From the NCBI RefSeq assembly GCF_000621705.1, contig NZ_JHXO01000006.1:452143-516142 (forward strand): a stretch of 64,000 nucleotides of DNA, read 5' to 3'. The notes under the pieces are model-generated. The model made no database searches, was not told the origin of the DNA, and saw nothing but the letters and a program-made list of their open reading frames with translations. The position numbers and the translations under genes were made by a program. This stretch comes from Prolixibacter bellariivorans ATCC BAA-1284 (GTDB lineage Bacteria > Bacteroidota > Bacteroidia > Bacteroidales > Prolixibacteraceae). Positions 55,331 through 64,000 of this stretch are shown in pieces; the first letter of the stretch is position 1, and each line of letters opens with the position of its first letter.

Positions 55331-55693
55331 ATGGAAGGAAATACACAGCTCATCTCGTATTGTGGCCTGTATTGCGGCTCTTGCCCGAAATACGTGAAAG
55401 GAAAATGTCCCGGATGTGAAGGGAACGAAAAAGCTACCTGGTGCAAAATCAGAAGCTGTAATCGGGAGAAAGGCATAGCAAGTTGTGCGGATTGTGATGA
55501 ATATACCGACGTAAGAGAATGTCGTTACCACAAAGGTATCATGTCAAAGGTGATGTCAGTCTTGTTTAACAGCGATCGTCCGGCTGCCATTTCAATCATT
55601 CAGGAACATGGCTATGAGAAGTTTGCCAACTACATGGCAGAGAATAAACTAATAACGATAAAGAGAAGAGGAGAAAAACCGGTGCTGAACTGA
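55331..55693 (+). CDS. DUF3795 Cys-rich protein
   Basis: 120 residues with a dense cysteine pattern: ISYCGLYCGSCPKYVKGKCP, GCEGNEKATWCKIRSCN, IASCADCDEYTDVRECRYH. This is the DUF3795 family, thought to bind zinc or an Fe-S cluster; its function is unknown. The C-terminal part (IQEHGYEKFANYMAENKLIT) lacks cysteine. Divergent from the sigma gene and not clearly part of the polysaccharide locus. Confidence 0.85.
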   Translation: MEGNTQLISYCGLYCGSCPKYVKGKCPGCEGNEKATWCKIRSCNREKGIASCADCDEYTDVRECRYHKGIMSKVMSVLFNSDRPAAISIIQEHGYEKFANYMAENKLITIKRRGEKPVLN

Positions 55694-56009
55694 TTGGGAA
55701 AATTTACTGATAGCATGTTTGCTATACATATAGTAACTTTTTTATGGGACGGATGGTACTTTGTAAAAGAGTAAATTCCTATCCGCTGTATTCAAGCCGT
55801 TCGCGCCGTATCGGCCTGTTTAGAGTCTTTCCAAAAATAAAATTATTCTAAATTGAGTTGATCATTCCTGGTATTATAAACTTTCGACCGGAAGATTAAT
55901 TTGTTTTAAACTCTTGACCCATGGGAGGTGGAGCATATCAAACCCGATGTGCTTTTAATCGTTTTCCAAAACGAAAACCTAATTCGGATATAAGTGTCTT
56001 AAATCCATC
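55694..56009. other. Gene-free spacer upstream of etfB
   Basis: No convincing reading frame on either strand. It contains a 14-bp perfect palindrome CGTTTTCCAAAACG (55960-55973), 37 bases upstream of the etf -33 box, a possible operator. No terminator for the DUF3795 gene is evident. Confidence 0.45.
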
Positions 56010-56040
56010 TTGATAACATATGGTTGAAATTCTATATTTG
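56010..56040 (+). promoter_or_regulatory. Predicted promoter of the etfBA operon
   Basis: TTG (56010-56012), 20 bp, then TATATTTG (56033-56040), an exact -7 match. The leader to the etfB ATG is about 30 nt. Confidence 0.7.
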
Positions 56041-56077
56041 CTCACTTCCGTGAATATAAAACTCATACCAAATCACT

Positions 56078-56953
56078 ATGAAGGGTTTAAAAATTATAGT
56101 TTTGGCAAAACAGGTTCCCGATACCCGAAATGTTGGGAAAGATGCCATGAAAGCCGACGGGACAGTGAACCGGGCAGCCTTGCCCGCCATCTTCAACCCC
56201 GAGGATTTGAATGCGCTGGAGCAGGCTTTACAATTGAAGGACCGTTATCCCGGAACAATCGTTTCATTATTAACGATGGGACCCGGCCGTGCTGCCGAGA
56301 TTATCCGGGAAGGATTGTATCGTGGTGCTGATGACGGTGTTTTGTTGACAGATAGGGCATTTGCCGGTTCAGATACGTTAGCTACCTCATATGCATTAGC
56401 CCAGGCTATCAAAGAAATGGGCGAAGTCGATCTGATTATCGCCGGCCGTCAGGCTATCGACGGTGATACTGCGCAGGTTGGCCCGCAGGTTGCAGAAAAA
56501 CTGGGATTTCCGCAAGTTACATATGTCGAGAAAATAATGGATGCAGACAGCAAGCATGTAACGGCTCTTCGTCGTCTCGAGAACGGTGTGGAAACCGTTA
56601 AGGCTCCGCTTCCACTGGTACTGACCGTAAACAGCAGTGCTGCACCGTGCCGTACCCGGAATGCTACGCTGCTGATGAAATACAAACACGCGCGCACGGT
56701 AACCGAGCGTCAGGAAGCCAGCGAAGATTACCTCTTCCTGTATGACTCGCGTCCTTTCCTCAATATTCGTGAAATGACCGTGAACGATATCAAGGCTGAG
56801 CAGGAACAGCTTGGACTGAGCGGTTCGCCTACCAAGGTGAAGAAAATTGAGAATGTGGTATTACAAGCAAAAGATGCCAAGGTTCTTAAACCGGTTGACA
56901 AGGATATCGATTTGTTAATGAAAGAATTGATTTTGAGCCACACCATCGGTTGA
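56078..56953 (+). CDS. etfB: Electron transfer flavoprotein beta subunit
   Basis: 291 residues, slightly longer than the common 250-260. Adenine-nucleotide alpha-hydrolase-like fold. LKIIVLAKQVPDTRN at the N-terminus, LPAIFNPEDLNALEQALQLK, and DLIIAGRQAIDGDTAQVGPQ with VAEKLGFPQVTYVEKI match the FixA/EtfB family that binds AMP. It forms a heterodimer with EtfA and takes electrons from acyl-CoA dehydrogenase. etfA starts 36 bases later. Confidence 0.96.
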   Translation: MKGLKIIVLAKQVPDTRNVGKDAMKADGTVNRAALPAIFNPEDLNALEQALQLKDRYPGTIVSLLTMGPGRAAEIIREGLYRGADDGVLLTDRAFAGSDTLATSYALAQAIKEMGEVDLIIAGRQAIDGDTAQVGPQVAEKLGFPQVTYVEKIMDADSKHVTALRRLENGVETVKAPLPLVLTVNSSAAPCRTRNATLLMKYKHARTVTERQEASEDYLFLYDSRPFLNIREMTVNDIKAEQEQLGLSGSPTKVKKIENVVLQAKDAKVLKPVDKDIDLLMKELILSHTIG

Positions 56954-56989
56954 TGCCGCTCAAACTGACGATTTAAAAAACGGAAAATC

Positions 56990-58009
56990 ATGAATAACGT
57001 ATTTGTATATTGCGAAGTTGAGGATGGCGTTGTGGCCGAGGTGAGTCAGGAATTGCTGACCAAAGGACGCAGCCTGGCCAATCAACTCAAATGCAAACTG
57101 GAAGCTGTCGTCATCGGTAAAGGACTGGATGGCGTCGAAAATCAGATATTTCCCTATGGTGCTGATGTGGTGCACATTGCCGACGATCTACGTTTGGAGC
57201 CTTTTACGACATCACCTCACGCAACGATTCTGATTAAGCTTTTCGATAAAGAGAAGCCGCAGATTGCTCTCATGGGAGCAACTCCTATTGGTCGAGACCT
57301 GGGACCGCGTGTTTCTTCTGCTCTTTATAGTGGATTAACAGCCGATTGTACCAGTCTGGAAATTGGACCGCATGAAGACAAGAAAGCTGGTAAAACCTAC
57401 GAAAATCTGTTGTATCAGATTCGCCCGGCTTTTGGTGGAAACATCATCGCTACCATTATCAATCCCGACTGCCGTCCGCAAATGGCAACAGTTCGCGAAG
57501 GCGTGATGAAAAAGGAGGTGCTGAATCCGGAGTACAAAGGCAAAGTGAAGAAGCTGGATGTCGCTCAGTATGTATCCGATGAAGACTTCATCGTTTCGGT
57601 TATCGAGCGCCACATGGAGGAAAAGAAGGTGAACATCAAAGGTGCACCGATTATTGTTGCCGGCGGTTATGGCGTGGGTTCCAAAGAGAATTTCAAAATG
57701 TTGTACGAACTGGCCGAAGTATTGGGTGGTGAAGTTGGTGCTTCGCGGGCAGCCGTTGACTCAGGTTATGCCGAACACGAACGTCAGATTGGACAAACCG
57801 GTGTGACTGTTCGTCCGAAACTATACATCGCCTGTGGTATTTCGGGACAGGTTCAGCACCGCGCAGGAATGGAAGAATCGGCACAGATTATTTCCATTAA
57901 TACCGATCCCGATGCTCCCATCAACAGCATTGCCGATTATGTAATTCACGGTGATGTTGGTGAAGTGATTCCCAAGATGATCAGGTTTTATAAATCAAAC
58001 ACCAAGTAA
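56990..58009 (+). CDS. etfA: Electron transfer flavoprotein alpha subunit
   Basis: 339 residues. The N-terminal domain resembles EtfB (VFVYCEVEDGVVAEVSQELL). The C-terminal FAD-binding domain has APIIVAGGYGVGSKENFKML, VGASRAAVDSGYAEHERQIG-type segment, TGVTVRPKLYIACGISGQVQ and INTDPDAPINSIADYVIHGD (the EtfA signature). It passes electrons towards the quinone pool. Followed after 40 bases by the acyl-CoA dehydrogenase. Confidence 0.97.
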   Translation: MNNVFVYCEVEDGVVAEVSQELLTKGRSLANQLKCKLEAVVIGKGLDGVENQIFPYGADVVHIADDLRLEPFTTSPHATILIKLFDKEKPQIALMGATPIGRDLGPRVSSALYSGLTADCTSLEIGPHEDKKAGKTYENLLYQIRPAFGGNIIATIINPDCRPQMATVREGVMKKEVLNPEYKGKVKKLDVAQYVSDEDFIVSVIERHMEEKKVNIKGAPIIVAGGYGVGSKENFKMLYELAEVLGGEVGASRAAVDSGYAEHERQIGQTGVTVRPKLYIACGISGQVQHRAGMEESAQIISINTDPDAPINSIADYVIHGDVGEVIPKMIRFYKSNTK

Positions 58010-58049
58010 TTGAGGGTTGAACCGGGTCTGTCCCGTAAAAATTAGAGAA

Positions 58050-59759
58050 ATGGCTAATTATTATAACGATAATAAAGATTTGAAATTCCATCTGACGCAC
58101 CCGCTGATGCAGAAGATTGTTGGGCTCAAAGAGCGGAATTTCACCGATAAGGAAAGTTTTGATTATGCGCCACTTGATTTCGAGGATGCCATGGACAGTT
58201 ACGATCGCGTGCTGGAAGTGGTGGGTGAAATTAGTGGTGACATCATTGCACCCAACGCCGAAGGTGTTGATCAGGAAGGTCCTGAGGTTGTTAATGAGCA
58301 CGTTAACTATGCCAGTGGTACTGTCGAAAATATTAAGGCGCTGGTTGATGCCGGTTTGATGGGCATTACGCTGCCGCGTAAATACGGCGGACTCAACTTC
58401 CCGATCGTTCCTTACATCATGGCGGCCGATGTTGTTTCGCGTGCCGACGCCGGTTTCGTGAACATTTGGGGACTCCAGGACTGTGCTGAAACGCTGAATG
58501 AGTTTGCTTCGCCTGAGCAGAAAGAACATTATCTGCCGCGGGTTTGCAAAGGCGAAACCATGGCAATGGATTTGACTGAGCCAGATGCAGGTTCCGATTT
58601 GCAGTCCGTTCAGTTAAAAGCAACCTACGACGAGAAGAAAGACGTTTGGTTGCTGAACGGTGTAAAGCGTTTCATCACCAACGGCGACGGCGATATTTCG
58701 CTGGTACTGGCTCGTTCGGAAGAAGGAACCAAAGATGGCCGTGGTCTTTCAATGTTTGTGTATGACAAGCAACAGGGAGGCGTAAAGGTTCGTCGCATTG
58801 AGCATAAAATGGGAATCATCGGTTCTCCAACCTGTGAGTTGGTATTCAAGAACGCACCGGCCGAGTTGGTTGGTACCCGCCGCATGGGACTTATCAAGTA
58901 CGTGATGGCGCTGATGAATGGAGCCCGTTTGGGAATTGCCGCTCAGTCAGTGGGTGTATCGGAGGCTGCCTACCGGGAAGCGCTGGATTATGCCCGCGAG
59001 CGTCAGCAATTCGGCAAGGCCATTATTGAGTTCCCGGCCGTTTACGAAATGCTTTCAGTAATGAAAGCCAAACTCGATGCATCACGCACCTTGCTTTACG
59101 AAACTGCCCGTTTTGTAGATGTTTACAAGACTTATCAACATATTGCCGAAGAGCGCAAACTGGAGAAAGAAGAACGTGACGAAATGAAGGAATACCAGCG
59201 TTGGGCTGATTTCTTCACTCCGCTGGCCAAAGGTATCAGTTCCGAATATTGTAACCAGAATGCTTACGATGCGGTACAGATTCACGGTGGTTCCGGTTTC
59301 ATGAAGGATTATCCGGTAGAACGCATTTATCGCGATGCGCGTATTACTTCTATTTATGAAGGAACAACCCAGTTGCAGGTCGTTGCTGCTATTCGTGGTG
59401 TAACAACCGGCGGCTATCTGAAGAAAATCCGTGAATACGAAAAAACGGATCTGAAACCCGAACTGGAAAAATTCCGTCGCACGCTGATTTCACTTACCGA
59501 GGATTACGAAGAAGCAGTGAAGAAAGTGCATGATGCAGAGGATAATGAATTTCTCGATTTCCACGCACGTCGTTTGGTTGAAATGGCGGGTTACATCATC
59601 ATGAGTTACCTGCTGGTTATCGATACTAACCGCGATAATTCGTTCCTGCGTTCAGCAGTGGTTTTCAATAAAATTGCTAAGGCTGAAGTACGTTCGAGAG
59701 CCGAATTTATTCGTGCTTCATCACTCGAAGATATCGGACATTACAAGTACGAAGCATAA
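58050..59759 (+). CDS. Acyl-CoA dehydrogenase
   Basis: 569 residues, longer than the 380-residue classical type because of a C-terminal extension. The core has MDLTEPDAGSDLQSVQLKAT (FAD/substrate signature), NGVKRFITNGDGDISLVLAR, GARLGIAAQSVGVSEAAYRE, RQQFGKAIIEFPAVYEMLSV, and QIHGGSGFMKDYPVERIYRD with RITSIYEGTTQLQ, whose Glu is the likely catalytic base. It oxidises an acyl-CoA to the trans-2-enoyl-CoA and reduces the ETF encoded just upstream. ATG at 58050 is chosen over an upstream in-frame ATG because MANYYNDNKD is the family start. Confidence 0.95.
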   Translation: MANYYNDNKDLKFHLTHPLMQKIVGLKERNFTDKESFDYAPLDFEDAMDSYDRVLEVVGEISGDIIAPNAEGVDQEGPEVVNEHVNYASGTVENIKALVDAGLMGITLPRKYGGLNFPIVPYIMAADVVSRADAGFVNIWGLQDCAETLNEFASPEQKEHYLPRVCKGETMAMDLTEPDAGSDLQSVQLKATYDEKKDVWLLNGVKRFITNGDGDISLVLARSEEGTKDGRGLSMFVYDKQQGGVKVRRIEHKMGIIGSPTCELVFKNAPAELVGTRRMGLIKYVMALMNGARLGIAAQSVGVSEAAYREALDYARERQQFGKAIIEFPAVYEMLSVMKAKLDASRTLLYETARFVDVYKTYQHIAEERKLEKEERDEMKEYQRWADFFTPLAKGISSEYCNQNAYDAVQIHGGSGFMKDYPVERIYRDARITSIYEGTTQLQVVAAIRGVTTGGYLKKIREYEKTDLKPELEKFRRTLISLTEDYEEAVKKVHDAEDNEFLDFHARRLVEMAGYIIMSYLLVIDTNRDNSFLRSAVVFNKIAKAEVRSRAEFIRASSLEDIGHYKYEA

Positions 59760-59763
59760 AACA

Positions 59764-59796
59764 AAAGAGGCCTCAATCCGGGGCCTCTTCTTATTT
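59764..59796. terminator. Bidirectional terminator between the acyl-CoA dehydrogenase and GNAT genes
   Basis: AAGAGGCC (59765-59772) pairs with GGCCTCTT (59782-59789). T-rich tracts lie on both sides, so it can end the plus-strand etf operon and the minus-strand GNAT gene. Confidence 0.85.
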
Positions 59797-60317
59797 TATT
59801 CGCTGGATAAGTCTTTTTCAGCAGCGGTCGATTTTATTCTTTCTTCCGAGTCATCGAGTACCCGCTCCCAGAAAAGCATTTTGGGATTAGTGGGCCCAAA
59901 ATCAAAATCACGGTAAACCTCCATGGCCCGGTGATTATCCTCCCGTACTTCCAGGTTGACCCGACAACAGTTCTCATTCCGTGCCAAATCGAGTACATAG
60001 CTCACGAGCTTATGTCCTAATCCTTTATTCCGGCAACTCTTTTTCACAATCACATCGTGGATATTAATGAGTGGGCGTACCTGGAAGGTGGAAATATTTT
60101 TAAACGTCGTGATCATCCCGGCAACTTCTCCCTCATGCAAAACAAAAAAAGCACGAAAATTGGGCTGATTACTCAATTGAACAAAAAGCTCTTCAGCTTT
60201 CGAACGGTTCAAAGTTTCACCTCCACCCATATCGTCAGCGATGTAATGATTCAGCAAATCGATGAAGGCTAATTGGTGGGAATGTGTGGTTAGGTTACAT
60301 TGAATAATCTGGCTCAT
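59796..60317 (-). CDS. GNAT family N-acetyltransferase
   Basis: 173 residues. The acetyl-CoA-binding motif KKSCRNKGLGHKLVSYVLDL (R-x-x-G-x-G/A) and preceding strand INIHDVIVKK are clear. NCCRVNLEVREDNHRAMEVY with RDFDFG follows. Cytosolic; the acceptor is unknown. A single gene facing the etf operon. Confidence 0.92.
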   Translation of the reverse strand: MSQIIQCNLTTHSHQLAFIDLLNHYIADDMGGGETLNRSKAEELFVQLSNQPNFRAFFVLHEGEVAGMITTFKNISTFQVRPLINIHDVIVKKSCRNKGLGHKLVSYVLDLARNENCCRVNLEVREDNHRAMEVYRDFDFGPTNPKMLFWERVLDDSEERIKSTAAEKDLSSE

Positions 60318-60575
60318 TTGGGAAACGTTTATTTGGGTTCTGTATATGGAGGAATTCCGGTATTCAGTTTCTGTCTCTTACTCACTATATCGAATTTTAA
60401 ATTGCAATAAAATGGCTTGAAAAACAGTGAAAACGTTATTCGCGTATCAGTAAAAATAATAAAAATTAATCATAAGTAATAATGTACTGAACGATATGAT
60501 TTTTCGTCATCGCTAAATTCTTCCTTCATTTCGTCGTAAATGTTTACGAGCAGAAGACCTTCTCGGTTACCTTTT

Positions 60576-60583
60576 TATATTTG
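60576..60583 (+). promoter_or_regulatory. Predicted -7 element of modABC
   Basis: TATATTTG matches TAnnTTTG and lies 17 bases before the modA ATG at 60600, which rules out starts further upstream in the same open frame. The -33 box is not clear. A weak imperfect dyad near 60492-60511 is too poor to call a ModE site. Confidence 0.6.
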
Positions 60584-60599
60584 TAGAAATTGTGAATGT

Positions 60600-61415
60600 A
60601 TGCGCTTATCGACCGGACTAATTAGCTTCATCCTGATACTCTTATTTTCGTGTCAATCGAAAACAGGCAAGGAGAATCTATCAGAGAAATCGGAGCAGAA
60701 AATCAGCGTTTTTGCGGCAGCGAGTTTAGCCGACGTAATGTCAAAGCTAGCTAAGGAATATCAAACGAAATCGGGCGTGAAGGTAGCATTGAATTTCGCT
60801 TCTTCCGGAACATTGGCCCGGCAGATGCAGGAAGGTGCAACTCCCGGAATTTACCTTTCAGCCAGTCCGCGATGGATGAAATTCGCTTGCCAAGATGGTT
60901 CTGCCGATTCAACCGTTTGTTTTCCGGTGGCCCGGAATAGCCTGGTTGCTGTTGTTCCAACGAATAGCCGCATCGATACACTGCCTATCTCTCCAACGCT
61001 TGATTTTCCAAACTCGTTTAACGGACGGTTGGCAATTGGCGATCCGGCTCACGTTCCGGCAGGGCAATATGCCGCTGAAGCATTGAAATCGCTGGGGTGT
61101 TTTAAGCTTCTACAGCCTCGGTTTCTGAAAACAAAAGACGTACGTTCGGCGCTGATGGTGGTGGAGTTGGGAGAGTGCGAAATGGGAATTGTGTATGCTA
61201 CCGATGCAATGAAATCGAAAAAAGTCAGAGCGGTAGGCGTTTTCCCGGAAAGCTTGCATCAGCCGATTGAATACTGGGCGGCAAAAGGGAAACATGGTGG
61301 TTCGACTGCCGATTCGTTGCTGAAATATTTGCATTCTGCTGAAGCTGATTATATTTGGAAAAAGTTCGGCTTTAAAACCATAGCTGAACCTCGAAAATCC
61401 GTTACTAACAAATGA
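60600..61415 (+). CDS. modA: Molybdate ABC transporter substrate-binding lipoprotein
   Basis: 271 residues. Lipoprotein signal ending ILLFSCQSK (lipobox FSC). The type II periplasmic-binding fold starts ISVFAAASLADVMSKLAKEY, with FASSGTLARQMQEGATPGIY (oxyanion ligands) and LAIGDPAHVPAGQYAAEALK, all ModA hallmarks. It captures molybdate or tungstate for molybdopterin enzymes. Its TGA overlaps the modB ATG (ATGA at 61412-61415), so translation is coupled. Confidence 0.95.
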   Translation: MRLSTGLISFILILLFSCQSKTGKENLSEKSEQKISVFAAASLADVMSKLAKEYQTKSGVKVALNFASSGTLARQMQEGATPGIYLSASPRWMKFACQDGSADSTVCFPVARNSLVAVVPTNSRIDTLPISPTLDFPNSFNGRLAIGDPAHVPAGQYAAEALKSLGCFKLLQPRFLKTKDVRSALMVVELGECEMGIVYATDAMKSKKVRAVGVFPESLHQPIEYWAAKGKHGGSTADSLLKYLHSAEADYIWKKFGFKTIAEPRKSVTNK

Positions 61416-62113
61416 CCGACCTGTTTAACTTCACGGCTTCCGATTTATCGGCTATTTCACTTTCACTGAAAGTAGCTATCTGGTCTTCGATAATTGCATT
61501 GCCGTTCGCTATTGCCATCGGTTGGTTTCTGGCACGCAACCACTTTCGTGGGAAGGCGTTGTTGGAAGGAGTGATTCATTTGCCGCTGGTTTTGCCTCCA
61601 GTTGTAACGGGTTATCTTTTGCTTATTATTCTGGGAACGAATGGTGTTCTGGGAAAATGGCTTTATGACCTGACGGGAATTCGCATCGCTTTCAGTTTTT
61701 ATGCAGCATTGTTGGCAAGTGTGGTTGTATCTTTTCCGTTAATCACCCGTTCCATCCGGTTGGCTATCGAATTGGTCGACGAAAAATATGAAGAGGCTGC
61801 ACGTACATTGGGAGCTTCGCGGGTAAAGACATTTCTTTCTATCACGCTGCCGATGGCTTCGCCGGGCATCATCAGTGGATTTATTTTAGGGTTTGCCCGA
61901 AGTCTGGGTGAATTTGGAGCCACCATTACCTTTGCGGGAAACATCGAGGGGGAGACCCAAACATTGCCACTGGCGGTATATTCCTACATGCAGGTTCCCG
62001 GCCAGGACACGGCTACGTTCCGTTTGGTGATGATATCTGTTCTGCTGTCGCTGCTGGCAATGATTGTGGCCGAATTTTTGAATCGTAGGGCGATAAAGCG
62101 CTCAAGAAAATAG
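61412..62113 (+). CDS. modB: Molybdate ABC transporter permease
   Basis: 233 residues, five predicted inner-membrane helices. The EAA loop that contacts the ATPase is EEAARTLGASRVKTFLSITL with the conserved Gly in LPMASPGIISG. VILGFARSLGEFGATITFAG is the ModB signature. Starts inside the modA stop; modC follows after 25 bases. Confidence 0.97.
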   Translation: MTDLFNFTASDLSAISLSLKVAIWSSIIALPFAIAIGWFLARNHFRGKALLEGVIHLPLVLPPVVTGYLLLIILGTNGVLGKWLYDLTGIRIAFSFYAALLASVVVSFPLITRSIRLAIELVDEKYEEAARTLGASRVKTFLSITLPMASPGIISGFILGFARSLGEFGATITFAGNIEGETQTLPLAVYSYMQVPGQDTATFRLVMISVLLSLLAMIVAEFLNRRAIKRSRK

Positions 62114-62138
62114 ATAAATCAAAAGAAGAGTTAATTCG

Positions 62139-63242
62139 ATGAAGAACGTTATTGAATTCCAGGCCACTTTATCACGAGGAGCATTTCAGTTTGATATGAA
62201 ATGTGCCTTTGGCGATGGAATTACCGGGATTTATGGTCCGTCAGGGCATGGAAAGACGACGTTACTTCAGTTGATTAGCGGCTTGTTGAGTCCAGACAGC
62301 GGATTCATCAGCATAGGCGGCGAAGTTGTTTTTGATAAAGCACAGAAGAAAGATACTCCTTCCCGTTACCGGAAACTGGGCTTTGTTTTCCAGGAAGGAA
62401 GGCTTTTCCCGCACCTTTCGGTGGAAGAAAACCTCTGCTATGGCGAAAGGCTTTTGCCGAGATCTCAACGACAAATTCAGTTTGACGATGTGGTTTCCAC
62501 CCTGGAGATTGGGCATCTTCTAAAAAAGAAGCCCGAACAATGTTCTGGCGGTGAACAGCAGCGGATTGCCATGGGAAGGGCTTTATTGAAATCTCCACAG
62601 TTGTTACTGATGGATGAGCCGTTCTCTGCTGTCGATGTCGCTTTGCGGGAACAAATTCTGATTTACCTGGTACGCATTCACCGGAAATACAGAATTCCCA
62701 TGTTGGTGGTTAGTCACGATTTGCCCGATATTCTTCGTTTAACAGATGAAATTCTGATGGTGCGTGATGGTCGTGTTGAGGCATTTGGCAAATATCTCGA
62801 TTTGGTGCTATCGCGAAAAATGTTGCCTCGGAGTTCAGGTGAAGGGTTATTGAATGTGATTTCTCTTTACGTACATGAAGTAGATAAAAATACCGGAATA
62901 ACTACGCTCACCGGAGAACAGGGAAAGAGAAAAGTTAAAGTGCATTGCGATGCATGTAGCGAAGGAGTTGCGTTGGGACGGGAAGTGAAAGTCTCTGTTC
63001 CCCCGGGCGATATTGCCATTTCGTTGCAGCCTGTTCCCAATATTTCCATCCAAAACCAACTGGAAGGAACCATAAAGCGTTTGCTTTATGAAAACGGGCA
63101 GGTCGTATGTCTGGTGGATGTCGGATTCCCATTACTGGTTGAAGTGACCAGTAGTTCTACCAAACGGCTTGATTTGGAGGTTGGAATGAACGTATTTTGC
63201 CTTTTTAAATCCATGTCTGTTAGGGTTTGCGAGATTAGTTAA
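62139..63242 (+). CDS. modC: Molybdate ABC transporter ATP-binding protein
   Basis: 367 residues. Walker A GPSGHGKTT, Q-loop FVFQEGRLFPHLSVEENLCY, signature CSGGEQQRIAMGRALL, Walker B LLLMDEPFSAVD, switch His in VVSHDLPD. The C-terminal part (about 230-367) contains TOBE/MOP-type domains that may bind the oxyanion and inhibit transport when it is plentiful. Cytosolic, on the ModB dimer. No clear terminator is seen after it. Confidence 0.96.
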   Translation: MKNVIEFQATLSRGAFQFDMKCAFGDGITGIYGPSGHGKTTLLQLISGLLSPDSGFISIGGEVVFDKAQKKDTPSRYRKLGFVFQEGRLFPHLSVEENLCYGERLLPRSQRQIQFDDVVSTLEIGHLLKKKPEQCSGGEQQRIAMGRALLKSPQLLLMDEPFSAVDVALREQILIYLVRIHRKYRIPMLVVSHDLPDILRLTDEILMVRDGRVEAFGKYLDLVLSRKMLPRSSGEGLLNVISLYVHEVDKNTGITTLTGEQGKRKVKVHCDACSEGVALGREVKVSVPPGDIAISLQPVPNISIQNQLEGTIKRLLYENGQVVCLVDVGFPLLVEVTSSSTKRLDLEVGMNVFCLFKSMSVRVCEIS

Positions 63243-63969
63243 TTTGTTCGCGGAAAGTCGTTTGATGAGATTTCATTCCTGATGGTAAAATTTTCCGTGA
63301 AATTTGTAAACCTTTTGGCCATGGATTTCGTTTAATAATTCGCCCCCTTACAAAAATGGCATGCAATCCATCGACGTATTGGAGAATTTTTATTCTTGGA
63401 AATGAGCAACTTTTGATTCTTTTGTTAAAAAAGTTGCTTTTGGATTTGGAGTAAGCCGAAAAAATACGCTTTCTTTGCATCCGCTTTCCGAAAGGGAGGC
63501 AGCGTTCAGAAGGTGATGAGAAGAGATGTTGCGGACCACTTAAAAGGTTTTTGAATGTCATGGAGTCCAACCGTGACGGCGAGATGTTTGGGGCATAAAA
63601 AAGTCGGGTTTTAGCAGTCAGAATAGCACCGAAAAAAATCTTGGAAAGTATTTGGAAAGTCGGGATAAAAGGGTTTATCTTTGCCGCCACGTTTTTAGCG
63701 AAAAGCGTGAGTTGATTTCCGGTACTGGAGCCAAATAAAAAAGGCGAAAAAAGATTTGGAATTAACGCAAAAGATTATCTATCTTTGCAACGCTTTTTTC
63801 GGCCCGTCCGACGGCAACTGAGGGTTGGGCAGTAAGGAGCGGGATTAAGAGAAGAGATACAAGTTCATTGAAAATATTGAAAAGGAAAGAAGATAAGCAC
63901 CAGAAGTTCAATTTTCTTTTAGAGGAAAACCAATCGTGCCAGGCAAATAGACATTTAAACTTTTTGATT
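63243..63969 (+). promoter_or_regulatory. rRNA operon upstream region with three tandem promoters
   Basis: Three -33/-7 pairs with the same 21-bp spacer: TTTG 63445-63448 with TTTCTTTG 63470-63477; TTTG 63651-63654 with TATCTTTG 63676-63683; TTTG 63755-63758 with TATCTTTG 63780-63787. Each -33 sits in ATTTGGA. The last 180 bases form the 16S leader (GAAGAGATACAAGTTCATTG and following), probably with antitermination and RNase III signals. No gene is found between modC and the 16S start. Confidence 0.8.
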
Positions 63970-64000
63970 ACAACGAAGAGTTTGATCCTGGCTCAGGATG
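63970..64000 (+). rRNA. 16S rRNA, first about 30 bases (cut by window end)
   Basis: ACAACGAAGAGTTTGATCCT followed by GGCTCAGGATG is the conserved 5' end of bacterial 16S rRNA (forward-primer region), in the form usual for Bacteroidota. The exact 5' end is estimated. Confidence 0.95.

Noticed and set aside
60492..60511. Possible ModE operator upstream of modA
   Set aside because: The dyad (CGATATGA / TCATCG) is imperfect and short compared with the known ModE site, and no modE gene is seen.
63235..63690. Minus-strand frame of 151 codons upstream of the rRNA operon
   Set aside because: It overlaps the rRNA promoters, has no protein-like features and starts opposite TATCTTTG promoter sequence.

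Overview
The window looks like chromosomal DNA of a Bacteroidota member. A marine or sediment Marinilabiliales/Prolixibacteraceae-type organism would fit, but that rank is a guess. Many genes are preceded by the Bacteroidota promoter (TTTG, 19-21 bp, TAnnTTTG) and have almost no Shine-Dalgarno signal. There is a SusC/SusD locus with its ECF sigma/FecR pair, a type IX secretion gene (porT) beside the menaquinone methyltransferase ubiE, a DUF3467 gene after rpoC, and a Na+-pumping oxaloacetate decarboxylase.

Layout. 1-800: end of a LytTR response regulator, then a spacer with six evenly phased TGCGCA palindromes. 829-2180: gap and a tiny Cys-rich lipoprotein. 2398-7076: nitroreductase, LPS-kinase-like protein, and a minus-strand surface-glycan/LPS-core-like group (GT2, GT9, DUF6165) plus an SDR. 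7190-11556: AIR-synthase-like protein, ubiE, porT, and a COG2509 FAD protein. 11525-17506: TrmH-type rRNA methyltransferase, TamA-like outer membrane lipoprotein, class II aldolase (fba), NSS-family Na+ symporter. 17603-20134: HhH protein, rpsU, xerC-like recombinase, hpf. 20151-33588: the large information-processing cluster: tRNA-Tyr, tRNA-Gly, tRNA-Thr, tuf, a tRNA-like relic, secE, nusG, rplK, rplA, rplJ, rplL, rpoB, rpoC, DUF3467. 33768-37246: oadG-oadA-oadB.

37421-55161: a polysaccharide utilisation locus. An ECF sigma factor and FecR anti-sigma factor lie upstream of susC and susD, followed by a multidomain TIM-barrel glycosidase-like protein, a beta-propeller protein, and a GH3 enzyme with a PA14 insert. 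Beyond these are a GH51 arabinofuranosidase reduced to its signal peptide and C-terminus, a frameshifted ThuA-domain gene, an IS-like 120-bp remnant and an intact GH27 enzyme. The enzymes point to a galactose/arabinose-containing plant or algal glycan (inference). The distal end of the locus is visibly decaying.

55331-64000: DUF3795 protein, etfB-etfA-acyl-CoA dehydrogenase operon, GNAT acetyltransferase, modABC molybdate transporter, then three tandem near-identical promoters driving an rRNA operon whose 16S gene begins about 30 bases before the window ends.

The best candidates for something new are the phased TGCGCA array (559-671), the TIM-barrel/GH20-tail fusion with its neighbouring propeller protein (43614-48151), and the tRNA relic between tuf and secE.
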